Assembly: GCA_000438115.1 (NCBI GenBank)
Contig: FR903590.1
Span: 9,883-31,165 of the forward strand
Source of the DNA: Prevotella sp. CAG:617
Lineage (GTDB): Bacteria > Bacteroidota > Bacteroidia > Bacteroidales > Bacteroidaceae
Reading direction: 5' to 3'
Length of the DNA stretch: 21,283 nt
Shown here: one piece after another, positions 8,061-15,967 of the stretch
Numbering within the stretch: position 1 is the stretch's first letter
Layout of the letters: every line of letters begins with the position of its first letter
Notes under the pieces: generated by a model
Told to the model about the DNA's origin: nothing
The model's input: only the letters and a program-made list of their open reading frames with translations
The model's database searches: none
Position numbers and translations under genes: made by a program

Positions 8061-8855
8061 ATGAAAATAGGCATGATTGGAGCCGGGAATCTGGCTTCTC
8101 ATTTGGCTCCGGCTTTACAGAATGCAGGCCATGAAATTGTGGCCGTGTATAGTCGTACCCGGCTGTCAGCCGAGGGGCTGGCGGGAAAAATGGGCGTTCC
8201 GGCCATTGTCAATCTGGAGCAGATGCCCAAGGCTGATGTATACGTTTTTTCCGTACGTGATGATGTTTTGCAGACGTTGGTTGACCATTGGTGTCCTCAG
8301 CATCCGGAAGCACTTTTTTTGCACACGGCAGGAAGTGTGCCTTTGTCCGTTTTTGAACGGGTGGCACAGCGTTACGGGGTTATTTATCCGATGCAGACGT
8401 TTTCCAAGGCACGAGAAGTTGATTTTCAGCGCATTCCCTGTTTTATAGAGGGAAGTTCGCCCGAAGTGCTGTCTGAAATTCAATCTTTAGCCCGGCAGAT
8501 TAGTTCGCAAGTAATTATTTTGAATTCTGAGAAACGCCGTATGCTTCATTTGGCAGCTGTGTTTGCTTGCAATTTTGTGAATCATTGTTATGCAGAGGCT
8601 GCCCGCTTGGTTGAGGAAGCAGGTATTCCGTTTGCTGCCATGTTGCCTCTGATTGATGAGACGGCTTCCAAAGTACACGAACTTCAGCCTGTACAGGCAC
8701 AGACAGGACCGGCTGTCAGGTATGATTGTCAGGTAATGCAGCGGCAAATGCAGTTGTTGGAAGATTCAGGAGCCAAGCAGATTTATCAGGCAATGAGCGA
8801 GCAGATTCATGCTTATGCTTTGAAGTATCAGAATGATGCAAAACGGACGGAGTAG
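8061..8855 (+). CDS. Rossmann-like/DUF2520 NAD(P)-binding protein
   Basis: The 264-residue product starts with a dinucleotide-binding Rossmann motif, MKIGMIGAGNLASHLAPAL (GxGxxA type). An all-helical C-terminal half follows (about 155-264) that matches the DUF2520 family, relatives of pyrroline-5-carboxylate reductase and 3-hydroxyisobutyrate dehydrogenase. The residues FLHTAGSVPLSVFE and YGVIYPMQTFSK (about 93-125) are typical of the family. The substrate is not known. It lies between a nitroreductase (10-nt gap) and a KdsC-like phosphatase (14-nt gap), a gene order I associate with Bacteroides genomes. Confidence 0.88.
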   Translation: MKIGMIGAGNLASHLAPALQNAGHEIVAVYSRTRLSAEGLAGKMGVPAIVNLEQMPKADVYVFSVRDDVLQTLVDHWCPQHPEALFLHTAGSVPLSVFERVAQRYGVIYPMQTFSKAREVDFQRIPCFIEGSSPEVLSEIQSLARQISSQVIILNSEKRRMLHLAAVFACNFVNHCYAEAARLVEEAGIPFAAMLPLIDETASKVHELQPVQAQTGPAVRYDCQVMQRQMQLLEDSGAKQIYQAMSEQIHAYALKYQNDAKRTE

Positions 8856-8869
8856 TTTTAATAAGCCAT

Positions 8870-9388
8870 ATGATAGATTATGATTTGACAAAGATAAAGG
8901 CTATGGCCTTTGACGTGGATGGCGTGTTGAGCTGTGAAACCATAGGTATGGGACTCGACGGGATACCATCGCGCACGGTAAATATTAAGGACGGTTATGC
9001 CTTGCAGTTGGCCGTTAAGCGTGGCTTTCATTTGGCCATTATTACCGGAGGTCGCAGTGAGGCGGTGCGTGCCCGTTATACAGGCTTGGGTATTACGGAT
9101 GTCTATATGGGATGTTCGGTAAAAATTCAGCAGTATGAAGACTGGTTGGCTCAATATGATTTGAAGTCGGAAGAAGTGCTTTATATGGGTGACGATATTC
9201 CTGACTATGAAGTGCTGCAACGTTGCGGGTGTGCCTGTTGTCCTGCCGATGCAGCTCCTGAGATTAAGCAGATAGTTACGTATGTAAGTCCCATCGCCGG
9301 TGGACATGGCTGCGTACGTGATGTAATTGAACAAGTATTGCGCGCTCATGGACACTGGATGGCTGACCGGCACGCCTTTGGCTGGTAG
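8870..9388 (+). CDS. KdsC-like HAD phosphatase (KDO 8-phosphate phosphatase)
   Basis: A 172-residue HAD-superfamily hydrolase of the C0-cap type, the length and architecture of KdsC, which dephosphorylates 3-deoxy-D-manno-octulosonate 8-phosphate for lipid A core synthesis. Motif I is AFDVDGVL with catalytic Asp15 and Asp17. Motif II is IITGG (about residues 57-61). Motif IV is YMGDDIPDYEVL, with the metal-binding DD at about 106-107. KdsC, rather than another C0 phosphatase, is inferred from family resemblance. It sits 14 nt after the DUF2520 gene and 69 nt before the Maf gene. I see no promoter in that gap. Confidence 0.87.
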   Translation: MIDYDLTKIKAMAFDVDGVLSCETIGMGLDGIPSRTVNIKDGYALQLAVKRGFHLAIITGGRSEAVRARYTGLGITDVYMGCSVKIQQYEDWLAQYDLKSEEVLYMGDDIPDYEVLQRCGCACCPADAAPEIKQIVTYVSPIAGGHGCVRDVIEQVLRAHGHWMADRHAFGW

Positions 9389-9457
9389 GACTGGCGTTAT
9401 TCGTGTGTAATCTTTTTGAATGGATAAAGAAAGACCTAATTATACAAAACCATCGAT

Positions 9458-10039
9458 ATGCTAGAAAATCTGAACAAATATCAAATTGTGCTGGCCAGCA
9501 ATTCGCCCCGTCGCAAAGAATTGTTGCAACGGCTTGGTGTGCCTTTTAAGGTGCGCACTTTGCTGGGTGTGGATGAAAGTTATCCTGATTCGTTGAAAGG
9601 TGAAGATATATCCCGATATATAGCGCGGAACAAGGCTGAGGCCTATCGCTCTTCTATGGCACCCAACGAGTTGTTGATTGCAGCTGATACCATAGTGTCG
9701 GTTGATGGCGAAGTTTTGGGAAAGCCTCGTGATGCTGAAGATGCAAAACGCATGCTGCATCTGCTTTCTGATCGAATTCATCAGGTAATTACCGGCGTAA
9801 CCGTACTGACGCAAGAGCGTACAGAAACAATAGCTGTGACGAGTCATGTAAAGTTTGCCAGACTTACGGATGAGGAGATTGATTATTATGTGGATAATTA
9901 TTTGCCGTTTGACAAAGCTGGAGCATACGGCATTCAGGAATGGATCGGTTTGGTGGCTGTAGAAGAGTTGCGTGGAAGCTTTTTCAACGTAATGGGGTTG
10001 CCTGTGCAGCGGCTCTATAACTTGTTGAAAAAATTTTAA
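9458..10039 (+). CDS. maf: Maf-family nucleoside triphosphate pyrophosphatase
   Basis: Maf proteins hydrolyse non-canonical or dTTP/UTP-type nucleotides to the monophosphate and pyrophosphate. The 193-residue product has the family's usual size. It carries the N-terminal SNSPRRKELL motif (residues 14-23), AADTIVSVDGEVLGKPRD with the catalytic aspartate (about residues 75-92), and FDKAGAYGIQ near residues 151-160. The pattern is closest to the YhdE (dTTP/UTP) branch, though that is an inference from a few residues. It is part of the same run of genes; the next start is 41 nt downstream. Confidence 0.92.
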   Translation: MLENLNKYQIVLASNSPRRKELLQRLGVPFKVRTLLGVDESYPDSLKGEDISRYIARNKAEAYRSSMAPNELLIAADTIVSVDGEVLGKPRDAEDAKRMLHLLSDRIHQVITGVTVLTQERTETIAVTSHVKFARLTDEEIDYYVDNYLPFDKAGAYGIQEWIGLVAVEELRGSFFNVMGLPVQRLYNLLKKF

Positions 10040-10080
10040 CAAGGTTTCGTTGCTTTAGATTTTTATTACCGACTGCGATT

Positions 10081-10689
10081 ATGCTTATCAAATATTATTC
10101 AAATGGCGACAATGAGCGGGCTATCAGTCAGGCAGTCCGTGTGTTGACCGACGGCGGAATTGTTATTTATCCTACGGATAGTGTGTATGCTATTGGCTGC
10201 CATGCACTTAAAGAACGCGCGGTAGAAAAAGTTTGTAGGATAAAGGGTATTAATCCTGCAAAAAACCGTCTTTCTGTTATCTGCTATGATTTGAGTGCCA
10301 TTAGCCAGTATGCACGTATCAGCAATTCCGTGTTTAAGTTAATGAAGAAGAATTTGCCGGGCCCGTTTACGTTTATTCTGCCTGGTTTGAGCACACTTCC
10401 AAAAGTTTTCAGAGGAAGAGGTTCTGAAGTTGGAATTCGAATGCCCGACCATCCTTTCCTGCGGCAGTTGTTGGAACGTTTGGATGCTCCTATTCTGACA
10501 GCTTCATTACCTCCCGTTGGCGAAGAAATGGAATATACGACTAGTGCAGATTTGATAGAAGAAACTTTCGGTCAGCAGGTTGACATGGTGATCGACGGAG
10601 GAGAGGGAGTGCCTGAGGTAACCACTGTTGTTGATTGTACGGGAGATGAGCCGGAAATTGTTCGTCAGGGAAAGGGCATCCTACAGTAA
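10081..10689 (+). CDS. Sua5/YciO/YrdC-family protein (threonylcarbamoyl-AMP synthase type)
   Basis: A 202-residue protein with the YrdC fold. GGIVIYPTDSVYAIGCHA (about residues 25-42), the RIKGINPAKNRLSVICYD stretch and LPGPFTFIL are all family signatures. Members make threonylcarbamoyl-adenylate, the precursor of the t6A modification at tRNA position 37, from threonine, bicarbonate and ATP. The K-x-R type substrate motif is shifted (RIKGINPAKNRLS), which is closer to the YciO subgroup. The exact activity is therefore less certain than the fold. It is 41 nt after maf and 34 nt before the lipoprotein gene, probably the same transcript. Confidence 0.86.
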   Translation: MLIKYYSNGDNERAISQAVRVLTDGGIVIYPTDSVYAIGCHALKERAVEKVCRIKGINPAKNRLSVICYDLSAISQYARISNSVFKLMKKNLPGPFTFILPGLSTLPKVFRGRGSEVGIRMPDHPFLRQLLERLDAPILTASLPPVGEEMEYTTSADLIEETFGQQVDMVIDGGEGVPEVTTVVDCTGDEPEIVRQGKGILQ

Positions 10690-10723
10690 TTGTAATTCAG
10701 TAATATAAAAGAGTATAGAAGAG

Positions 10724-11224
10724 ATGATGAAAAAATTATTTGTATTTTCTGTTTTGATGTGCACGTTGGGATTAACTGCTTGTGATGATTCCGAGGATTA
10801 TACGTCAAAGGCACCTACGTTTAATGCTTTTAGTGTCACCAAGATCAAGGCTGCGACAGGCTCTCTTGATGATGGCGTCTTTCGTGTGGGAGATGTGTTG
10901 TTGGCAAAGCTTGTGCAAAGCCAGCAGGGGCATCTGCTAAATAAGGTAACATATACTTGGAAAACCGATCTGCAGGCTGTTCATAAATACGTGAGTGTTT
11001 CTGTATATGATGCGGATCCTGTCAGCCCTGTTGATACGATTACGGTGAAAGAAAAAGGTTTTTATACGGTAACTTTGAATGCCAAATATAACGTGAGCGG
11101 ACAGGGAGGTAGTTTTACGCAGGCCTATAATTTCAGTGATGGCGGAAGTGTAAGTCTTAGTGGAGGATTGTTGCAAATTAACATGGAAGCCATGCAGAAT
11201 TTTTGGGTCGAAGATTCTTTGTAA
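10724..11224 (+). CDS. Small lipoprotein of unknown function
   Basis: The 166-residue product has a lipoprotein signal peptide, MMKKLFVFSVLMCTLGLTAC, with the lipidated cysteine at residue 20. The residues after the Cys are acidic (DDSED), similar to the lipoprotein export signal that sends Bacteroides lipoproteins to the cell surface. The mature part is predicted beta-rich, with one PKD/Ig-like stretch (KVTYTWKTDLQAV ... KGFYTVTLNAKY). I do not recognise a named family. ATG 10724 or the adjacent ATG 10727 could be the start. It closes the operon and is followed by a hairpin terminator. Confidence 0.8.
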   Translation: MMKKLFVFSVLMCTLGLTACDDSEDYTSKAPTFNAFSVTKIKAATGSLDDGVFRVGDVLLAKLVQSQQGHLLNKVTYTWKTDLQAVHKYVSVSVYDADPVSPVDTITVKEKGFYTVTLNAKYNVSGQGGSFTQAYNFSDGGSVSLSGGLLQINMEAMQNFWVEDSL

Positions 11225-11240
11225 AAGTTTACGTTTGATT

Positions 11241-11286
11241 ACGGCAAGATGGATTCTGATTAAAGGAATGATTTTGCCGTTTTTTA
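11241..11286 (+). terminator. Rho-independent terminator of the nitroreductase-to-lipoprotein operon
   Basis: ACGGCAAGAT (11241-11250) pairs with ATTTTGCCGT (11271-11280), one pair being G-T. It is followed by six T residues (11281-11286), 16 nt after the lipoprotein stop. The loop of 20 nt is long but acceptable. Confidence 0.8.
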
Positions 11287-11318
11287 TTTAAATACCTAAT
11301 TGACATATTGTTGTATCT

Positions 11319-12935
11319 ATGAGAAACATGTTAGAGATGAAATCAAAAGTCCTTTTCCTTTTTTTATTGTGGATTAATTTCAGTTTGGGTACTTCTTTCG
11401 CCAATGGTTTGTCGATTATACCTCAGCCCCAATCCCTCAGTTGTGATGAGGGAAGTGTGGAGCTTGAAAATAAAATTGTTGTTTTTTATTCTACTGCGTT
11501 GAAGCAGGAAGCAGAATTCCTGAAGACATATTTAAAGCAGGATTTTTCAGCTGAAGTCGTTTTTTCCAAACGTGAAAGGCGTGCCGACATTGTGCTGAGG
11601 TTGGACAAAGATTTCCCCTCGCAAAATAAAGAAGGTTATAGTATTGATGCAACTGATAAAAAAGTGGTTATAAAGGCACGGAGTGCTGCCGGCATTTTTT
11701 ATGGTATTCAGACGCTTCGTCAGTCTTTAGAAAAGCAGTCGGACAAGTTATATCTGCAGAAAGCCAAAATCGTAGATTATCCGGCGTTTTCCTGGCGTGC
11801 TTTTATGCTGGATGAAGGGCGGTATTTTAAGGGGAAAGCTGCTGTAGTGAATTTATTGGACCGTATGGCTGAGTTGAAGATGAACGTTTTTCATTGGCAT
11901 TTGACCGATGATCAGGGGTGGCGTATTGAAATCAAAAAATATCCGAAGTTGACAGAAGTAGGGGCTTTTCGCGATTCTTCTGAGATCAATCATTTTCATA
12001 GCAATGTTTTCGATGGTAAGCCGCATGGCGGGTTTTATACACAAGATGACATCAAGGAAATTGTAGCATATGCCGCCAAGCGCCATATAACGGTAGTTCC
12101 TGAAATTGAAATGCCCGGACATGCAAGTGCTGCCATAGCTGCATATCCATGGTTGGGTGCGTCGGATAAGCAGATCAAGGTTCCCTGTTATTTTGGCGTT
12201 CATTATAATGCCTTTAATGTCGCCGATCAGCGGGTTATTACGTTTTTGCATGATGTGTTGGATGAGGTAATGCAGCTGTTCCCTTCATCAGTAATCCATA
12301 TTGGAGGAGACGAACTTCGTTATGATGCCTGGAAATCTTCGAAAATGGTTCTCGACTATATGAAAGAAAAAGGTATAGGTTCTCCAGCCGGCTTGCAGGT
12401 CTATTTTACAAATTCCATATCTGAATATTTGACTTCAAAAGGCCGCCGGATGATGGGGTGGAACGAAATTACAGGAGCACAGGTTAATGATTATCAGCAG
12501 GATGGTAGTGGCGCTTCTGATCAGAAATTGTCTGATAAAACCATTGTGCAATTTTGGAACGGCAATCCTGCACTGATTAAAGAAACCATACAGAAAGGCT
12601 ATGATATAGTCAATTCGTATAGTGCATATACCTATTTGGATTACAGTTATCAGTCAATATCTTTGCGAAAAGCGTATGAATTCAATCCGGTACCGGAAGG
12701 ATTAAGTGAAGAGCAGGCCAAGCAAGTTTTGGGCTTGGGCTGTCAGATGTGGGGAGAATTTATTCCGACAATAGAAAGTATGAACCAGAAGATATTTCCT
12801 CGTATTGCTGCTTATGCAGAGGTTGGGTGGACTGAAGCTAAAAACAAGAGTTACGAACGTTTCCTGAAGTCTTTGAAAGATAAGATGATTGTACATTGGC
12901 AGAAGGCGGGCGTTAATCTGGGAGCTTGGGAATAA
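11319..12935 (+). CDS. Secreted GH20 beta-N-acetylhexosaminidase
   Basis: GH20 enzymes remove terminal beta-linked GlcNAc/GalNAc by substrate-assisted catalysis. The product is 538 residues from the first ATG. ATG 11337 (MKSKVLFLFLLWINFSLG) gives a cleaner signal peptide and may be the true start. An N-terminal GH20b-like domain (about 30-145) is followed by the catalytic barrel from DYPAFSWRAFMLDEGRYF onward. It contains FHWHLTDDQGWRIEIK and HIGGDE, with the catalytic Asp331-Glu332 pair, and it ends with WGEFIPTIESMNQKIFPR and the usual AEVGW segment. No obvious partner genes adjoin it. A terminator precedes it, so it is its own unit. Mucin or N-glycan trimming fits the nearby sulfatase, as an inference. 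Confidence 0.94.
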   Translation: MRNMLEMKSKVLFLFLLWINFSLGTSFANGLSIIPQPQSLSCDEGSVELENKIVVFYSTALKQEAEFLKTYLKQDFSAEVVFSKRERRADIVLRLDKDFPSQNKEGYSIDATDKKVVIKARSAAGIFYGIQTLRQSLEKQSDKLYLQKAKIVDYPAFSWRAFMLDEGRYFKGKAAVVNLLDRMAELKMNVFHWHLTDDQGWRIEIKKYPKLTEVGAFRDSSEINHFHSNVFDGKPHGGFYTQDDIKEIVAYAAKRHITVVPEIEMPGHASAAIAAYPWLGASDKQIKVPCYFGVHYNAFNVADQRVITFLHDVLDEVMQLFPSSVIHIGGDELRYDAWKSSKMVLDYMKEKGIGSPAGLQVYFTNSISEYLTSKGRRMMGWNEITGAQVNDYQQDGSGASDQKLSDKTIVQFWNGNPALIKETIQKGYDIVNSYSAYTYLDYSYQSISLRKAYEFNPVPEGLSEEQAKQVLGLGCQMWGEFIPTIESMNQKIFPRIAAYAEVGWTEAKNKSYERFLKSLKDKMIVHWQKAGVNLGAWE

Positions 12936-13013
12936 TAATTTCTTTATTCGATATACTATGAATCCGTTTTCATTAAAAATTCGATACACAAATAGGAATC
13001 TGTTAGAAACAAG

Positions 13014-13103
13014 CTATTTATAAGCTTTTCTCAAAGAGTGAGGTAATGACTTGGCAACGGTTGCTAATTCTGTGATATGCGGTGTATTTCCACCTAAAAA
13101 CTC
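13014..13103 (-). pseudogene. 3' end fragment of an unidentified gene at the island's left edge
   Basis: On the minus strand the frame from 13103 to the TAG at 13014 reads EFLGGNTPHITELATVAK followed by SLPHSLRKAYK, 29 residues with the look of a genuine protein C-terminus. Upstream, the frame degenerates into T-rich non-coding sequence that contains the AraC gene's terminator, and an in-frame stop follows. The 5' part of this gene is therefore absent. I do not recognise the protein. The coding look is based on codon choice and peptide composition only, so it could be chance. Confidence 0.35.
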
Positions 13104-13112
13104 TCGCCGACT

Positions 13113-13122
13113 GCAAAAATAC
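13113..13122 (-). other. Match to the CTnDOT-type integration core GTAnnTTTGC
   Basis: On the minus strand this reads GTATTTTTGC, matching the ten-base core I recall being shared by the attachment sites of CTnDOT-family conjugative transposons. It falls between the gene fragment ending at 13103 and the AraC gene's terminator, where an element boundary would be expected. The same ten bases also fit the -7 promoter consensus, so the match alone is weak evidence. Confidence 0.3.
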
Positions 13123-13152
13123 AAAAAAAGAGGATAAGAGTGCAAGTCTTAT
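13123..13152 (-). terminator. Terminator of the AraC-family regulator gene
   Basis: Read on the minus strand, ATAAGA (13152-13147) pairs with TCTTAT (13139-13134) across a 7-nt loop. It is followed by CCTC and then seven T residues (complement of 13129-13123). It begins 19 nt after the AraC stop. Confidence 0.65.
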
Positions 13153-13170
13153 AAAGTTTTTTCTTGCTTT

Positions 13171-14070
13171 TCATTCGTATATTCCATTTTGGTAGTCCGT
13201 GATATATTGCGTAAATGTCTTTCCCGTCTGTTGCTTGAAGAAGCGCATCAGATGGCTGGGGTCGGAAAAGTGGAACTCGTCCGCCAACTGGCTCACGTTG
13301 CGGTCGGAGAACAACAGCTCGTTTTTCAATTCCTCCAACAAGCGTTGTTTGAGCAGATGGGTGGCGGACACGCCGAACTGCGCCATTACAGAATTGTTCA
13401 GAGTGATACGGCTCACGCGGAGTATATCGGCATATTCCTGAACACGCTGCATGTCGCGGATATGTTTCTCCAACAGGTCTTTGAATTGGAAGGCATAATT
13501 GTTCTTCGGCACTTCGACCGGCAGACGGTAAGTTTTGGCGTATGCCCGGTTGATAACCACCAACAGATAGTAAAGCACAGATACGATAAGGTTGTAAGTG
13601 TCTGCCACAGGATGCAGCAGCTCCTGTTTTATCTTCCCCAAGAGGCGCATATATTCCGCCAGTTCTTCCGGCGCGGCAAACAGGTACGGTGGCGTGTCGG
13701 TCTGATAATAATACAGCAGGCGATAGACGAAGAACTTGTCGGCGATGAACGTGCGCATAAAGTCTTCGCGAAAGATAAGAAAGGTGTAGTCCAGTTCCGC
13801 TTCGTCCACGTGCCATTCCTGTTGCTGGTGCGGCGACAGGAGGAGCACCATATCGTCCCGTAACTCTATTTTGCGGAAGTTTAACAGCACATAGCCATTG
13901 GCGCGGCGAAAGAAATAGAAACTGAAAAAATCCGTCTTGAACGTCCGGTGCTCGGTCAAGACACCACAGATGTCCTTGCTCTCGCCTGTGTTGATGTAGA
14001 AGTCCACGCCGCAACGTGTCTTGCTGAACGGGACGCTGACCAGTCTTTCGGGGTTGGTTATCGTTTTCAT
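13171..14070 (-). CDS. AraC-family transcriptional regulator
   Basis: The product from ATG 14070 is 299 residues. The N-terminal half (about 1-160) is a cupin-like sensing domain containing LSPHQQQEWHVDEAELDYTF. The C-terminal 100 residues are the AraC double helix-turn-helix: EYADILRVSRITLNNSVMAQ for the first, then SDRNVSQLADEFHFSDPSHL and FFKQQTGKTFTQYITDYQNG for the second. The frame is open for another 28 codons upstream, but TATATTTGC (-7 box, complement of 14092-14100) lies inside that extension, so ATG 14070 with AAGAGCG before it is the better start. It is divergent from the MBL/radical SAM pair and is the obvious candidate regulator of that pair. Confidence 0.9.
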   Translation of the reverse strand: MKTITNPERLVSVPFSKTRCGVDFYINTGESKDICGVLTEHRTFKTDFFSFYFFRRANGYVLLNFRKIELRDDMVLLLSPHQQQEWHVDEAELDYTFLIFREDFMRTFIADKFFVYRLLYYYQTDTPPYLFAAPEELAEYMRLLGKIKQELLHPVADTYNLIVSVLYYLLVVINRAYAKTYRLPVEVPKNNYAFQFKDLLEKHIRDMQRVQEYADILRVSRITLNNSVMAQFGVSATHLLKQRLLEELKNELLFSDRNVSQLADEFHFSDPSHLMRFFKQQTGKTFTQYITDYQNGIYE

Positions 14071-14091
14071 CGCTCTTGTTCTTTGCTTTCT

Positions 14092-14100
14092 GCAAATATA
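14092..14100 (-). promoter_or_regulatory. -7 promoter box of the AraC-family gene
   Basis: The minus strand reads TATATTTGC, a full match to TAnnTTTGC, ending 21 nt before ATG 14070. TTTTG lies 14 nt further upstream, a shorter spacer than usual. Confidence 0.65.
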
Positions 14101-14168
14101 CATCATTCTTTTATCAAAATGGCATATATTTCTCTTTTTAAGGCATAGAGGCATCAGGGGAATCTTCC

Positions 14169-14177
14169 GAACTTTGC
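14169..14177 (+). promoter_or_regulatory. Probable -7 promoter box of the MBL-radical SAM operon
   Basis: GAACTTTGC differs from TAnnTTTGC only in its first base. It ends 28 nt before ATG 14206. The imperfect box may mean an activator is needed; the divergent AraC protein is the natural candidate. Confidence 0.5.
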
Positions 14178-14205
14178 ACCCGACAAATCATAAAAGCGTA
14201 ACATT

Positions 14206-14982
14206 ATGAACGAGAAAGCTATTATCCGGTTGGTGCGCAGCGCCACCTTGAAAATCAATTATGCAGGACACACCATCCTTGTTGACCCCGTATTTGCCGA
14301 CAAAGGAACCCTGCAATCCGCTCTCGGCGTGTATAAAAGTCCGAGGGTGCATCTGGTAATGCCCATCAGCGAAATCACCGAGGGCGTGGATATGGTACTG
14401 CTCACACACAACCACATTGACCATTATGAACCGAGCGTGAAACAACATTTGCCGAAAGACATCCCTTTCTACACCCAGCCGCAAGACAAGGAAACCCTCG
14501 TGCAAGATGGTTTTACAAATGTAGAAGCAATTGAAAAGAGCAAGACAATAGGCAACCTGACCATCCACCGCACCACGGGTCATCACGGTTTCGGTCAGAT
14601 AGGCCAGATGATGGGACCCGTGTCGGGCTATGTGCTGATGGCGGAGGGACTTCCGACCATTTATATAATGGGCGACTGCAAATGGGAACCGTGCATCCTT
14701 GAAACCGTGGAAAAATACCGCCCTGATTATATCGTTGTAAACAGCGGCGGTGCGGTGTTCCCCGAATTTTCCAAGACAGACGGCTGCATCATCCCCGACG
14801 AACAGGAAGTGATGGCGATGCTCGACACGCTCCCCGCACAAATCAAACTGATAGCCGTACACATGGATGCTATTGACCATTGCCAGACAACACGCGAAAT
14901 CCTGCGAAACGAAGCCCGCCACCACGGAGTGGATATGAACCGACTGATTATACCGGGAGACGGGGAGAGCATTGTCCTGTAA
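14206..14982 (+). CDS. MBL-fold metallo-hydrolase (UlaG-like)
   Basis: A 258-residue cytosolic protein of the metallo-beta-lactamase fold. The first strands (RLVRSATLKINYAGHTILVDPVF) and the metal-binding motif THNHIDH (His68, His70, Asp72, His73) are clear. HRTTGHHGFGQ, YIMGDCKWEP and AVHMDAIDHC supply the later metal ligands. It resembles UlaG-type lactonases and other small-molecule hydrolases, but the substrate cannot be assigned. It lies 3 nt upstream of the radical SAM gene, so translation is probably coupled. As I recall, MBL proteins accompany radical SAM 'mobile pair' genes on other mobile elements, which suggests a cargo cassette. Confidence 0.88.
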   Translation: MNEKAIIRLVRSATLKINYAGHTILVDPVFADKGTLQSALGVYKSPRVHLVMPISEITEGVDMVLLTHNHIDHYEPSVKQHLPKDIPFYTQPQDKETLVQDGFTNVEAIEKSKTIGNLTIHRTTGHHGFGQIGQMMGPVSGYVLMAEGLPTIYIMGDCKWEPCILETVEKYRPDYIVVNSGGAVFPEFSKTDGCIIPDEQEVMAMLDTLPAQIKLIAVHMDAIDHCQTTREILRNEARHHGVDMNRLIIPGDGESIVL

Positions 14983-14985
14983 AAG

Positions 14986-15888
14986 ATGGAGACAATCAAG
15001 GAAATAGACGTACAGAGCGTTATGACCAAATCCGCACTGCCAGTCGGAGGATATTCGGTCAATCCTTACGTGGGATGCCCTCACGCCTGCAAGTATTGCT
15101 ACGCATCGTTTATGAAACGCTTCACCGGGCATACAGAACCGTGGGGCGCGTTTCTGGACGTGAAGAACTGGAAACCGATAGCCAATCCGCACAAATATGA
15201 CGGTGAGCGCATCGTGATAGGTTCCGTGACGGACGGTTACAACCCCTATGAGGAACAATTCCGCCGTACCCGCAGGCTGCTCGAAGAACTGCGCGGAAGC
15301 AACGCCGAGATTATGGTATGTACGAAGTCCGACCTCGTCCTTCGCGACCTCGACCTGTTGAAACGTTTTCCCAAAGTAACAGTGTCTTGGTCAATCAATA
15401 CGCTTAACGAACAGTTTCGTGCGGATATGGACAACGCCGTGAGCATAGAACGCCGCCTGAAAGCAATGCGCCAAGTCTATGAGGCAGGCATCCGTACCGT
15501 GTGTTTCGTTTCGCCCATATTTCCGGGAATAACCGATGTAAAGACGATTATCAAGGAAGTGAAAGGATATGCCGATTTGATATGGCTTGAAAATCTGAAC
15601 CTGCGCGGACAATTCAAAGGAGAGATAATGGCATATATCCGTGAGAAGCATCCCGAACTCTTCCCATTATACGATGAGATTTACAACAAGAAAAGGCTTG
15701 ATTACTGGCAGGCATTGGAGCAGGACATATCCCAATATGCACAGACGCAAGGATTTCCCTATCGGGTGAACGATTTGCCCTACGGACGCTCGGAAAAAGG
15801 AAAGCCGGTCATCGTAAATTATTTCTATCACGAAAAAATCAGGACAGGACATTTCCCAATACGCCAAGGCACAGGGGTTTCCATATAG
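14986..15888 (+). CDS. Radical SAM protein, 'mobile pair protein B' type, with chimeric 3' end
   Basis: The 300-residue product carries the radical SAM cluster motif GCPHACKYCYA (Cys31, Cys35, Cys38). Its SplB-like layout includes ERIVIGSVTDGYNPYEEQF and TKSDLVLRDLDLL. The N-terminus (METIKEIDVQSVMTKS) and body closely follow what I remember of 'radical SAM mobile pair protein B', a family carried on mobile elements beside a second radical SAM protein, A, whose joint function is unknown. No protein A is present here. After HEKIR the frame enters a second, diverged copy of the same 3' segment shifted by 124 nt, so the last 14 residues (TGHFPIRQGTGVSI) are out of frame. The expected ending, HEKIRLKK with TAA at 15977-15979, survives in the second copy. 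Activity is probably retained if the tail is tolerated. Confidence 0.85.
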   Translation: METIKEIDVQSVMTKSALPVGGYSVNPYVGCPHACKYCYASFMKRFTGHTEPWGAFLDVKNWKPIANPHKYDGERIVIGSVTDGYNPYEEQFRRTRRLLEELRGSNAEIMVCTKSDLVLRDLDLLKRFPKVTVSWSINTLNEQFRADMDNAVSIERRLKAMRQVYEAGIRTVCFVSPIFPGITDVKTIIKEVKGYADLIWLENLNLRGQFKGEIMAYIREKHPELFPLYDEIYNKKRLDYWQALEQDISQYAQTQGFPYRVNDLPYGRSEKGKPVIVNYFYHEKIRTGHFPIRQGTGVSI

Positions 15889-15967
15889 AATAAATGATTT
15901 GCCTTACGGGCGCTCGGAAAAAGGAAAGCCTGTCATCGTAAATTATTTCTATCACGAAAAAATCAGG
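15721..15967 (+). repeat. Tandem direct repeat of two diverged copies of the radical SAM gene's 3' end
   Basis: Copy A (15721-15843) and copy B (15845-15967) are each 123 nt, with a single base between them and an offset of 124. By hand alignment they differ at 17 positions, 13 of them third codon positions. The encoded peptides differ only at three residues (Q/K, T/A, V/I). The last 38 bases are identical. Both copies therefore come from functional, independently evolved genes. Confidence 0.92.

Noticed and set aside
9461..10042. A 193-codon open frame opposite maf
   Set aside because: It is a mirror of the Maf gene with no recognisable domain.
13094..14095. A 333-codon open frame on the minus strand over the AraC gene
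   Set aside because: It is out of frame with the clear AraC family protein, very rich in Arg/Pro/Ala, has no domain signature and lacks a start signal.
14188..15258. A 356-codon open frame on the minus strand
   Set aside because: It is antisense to the MBL and radical SAM genes, whose motifs are unmistakable, and shows no protein features.
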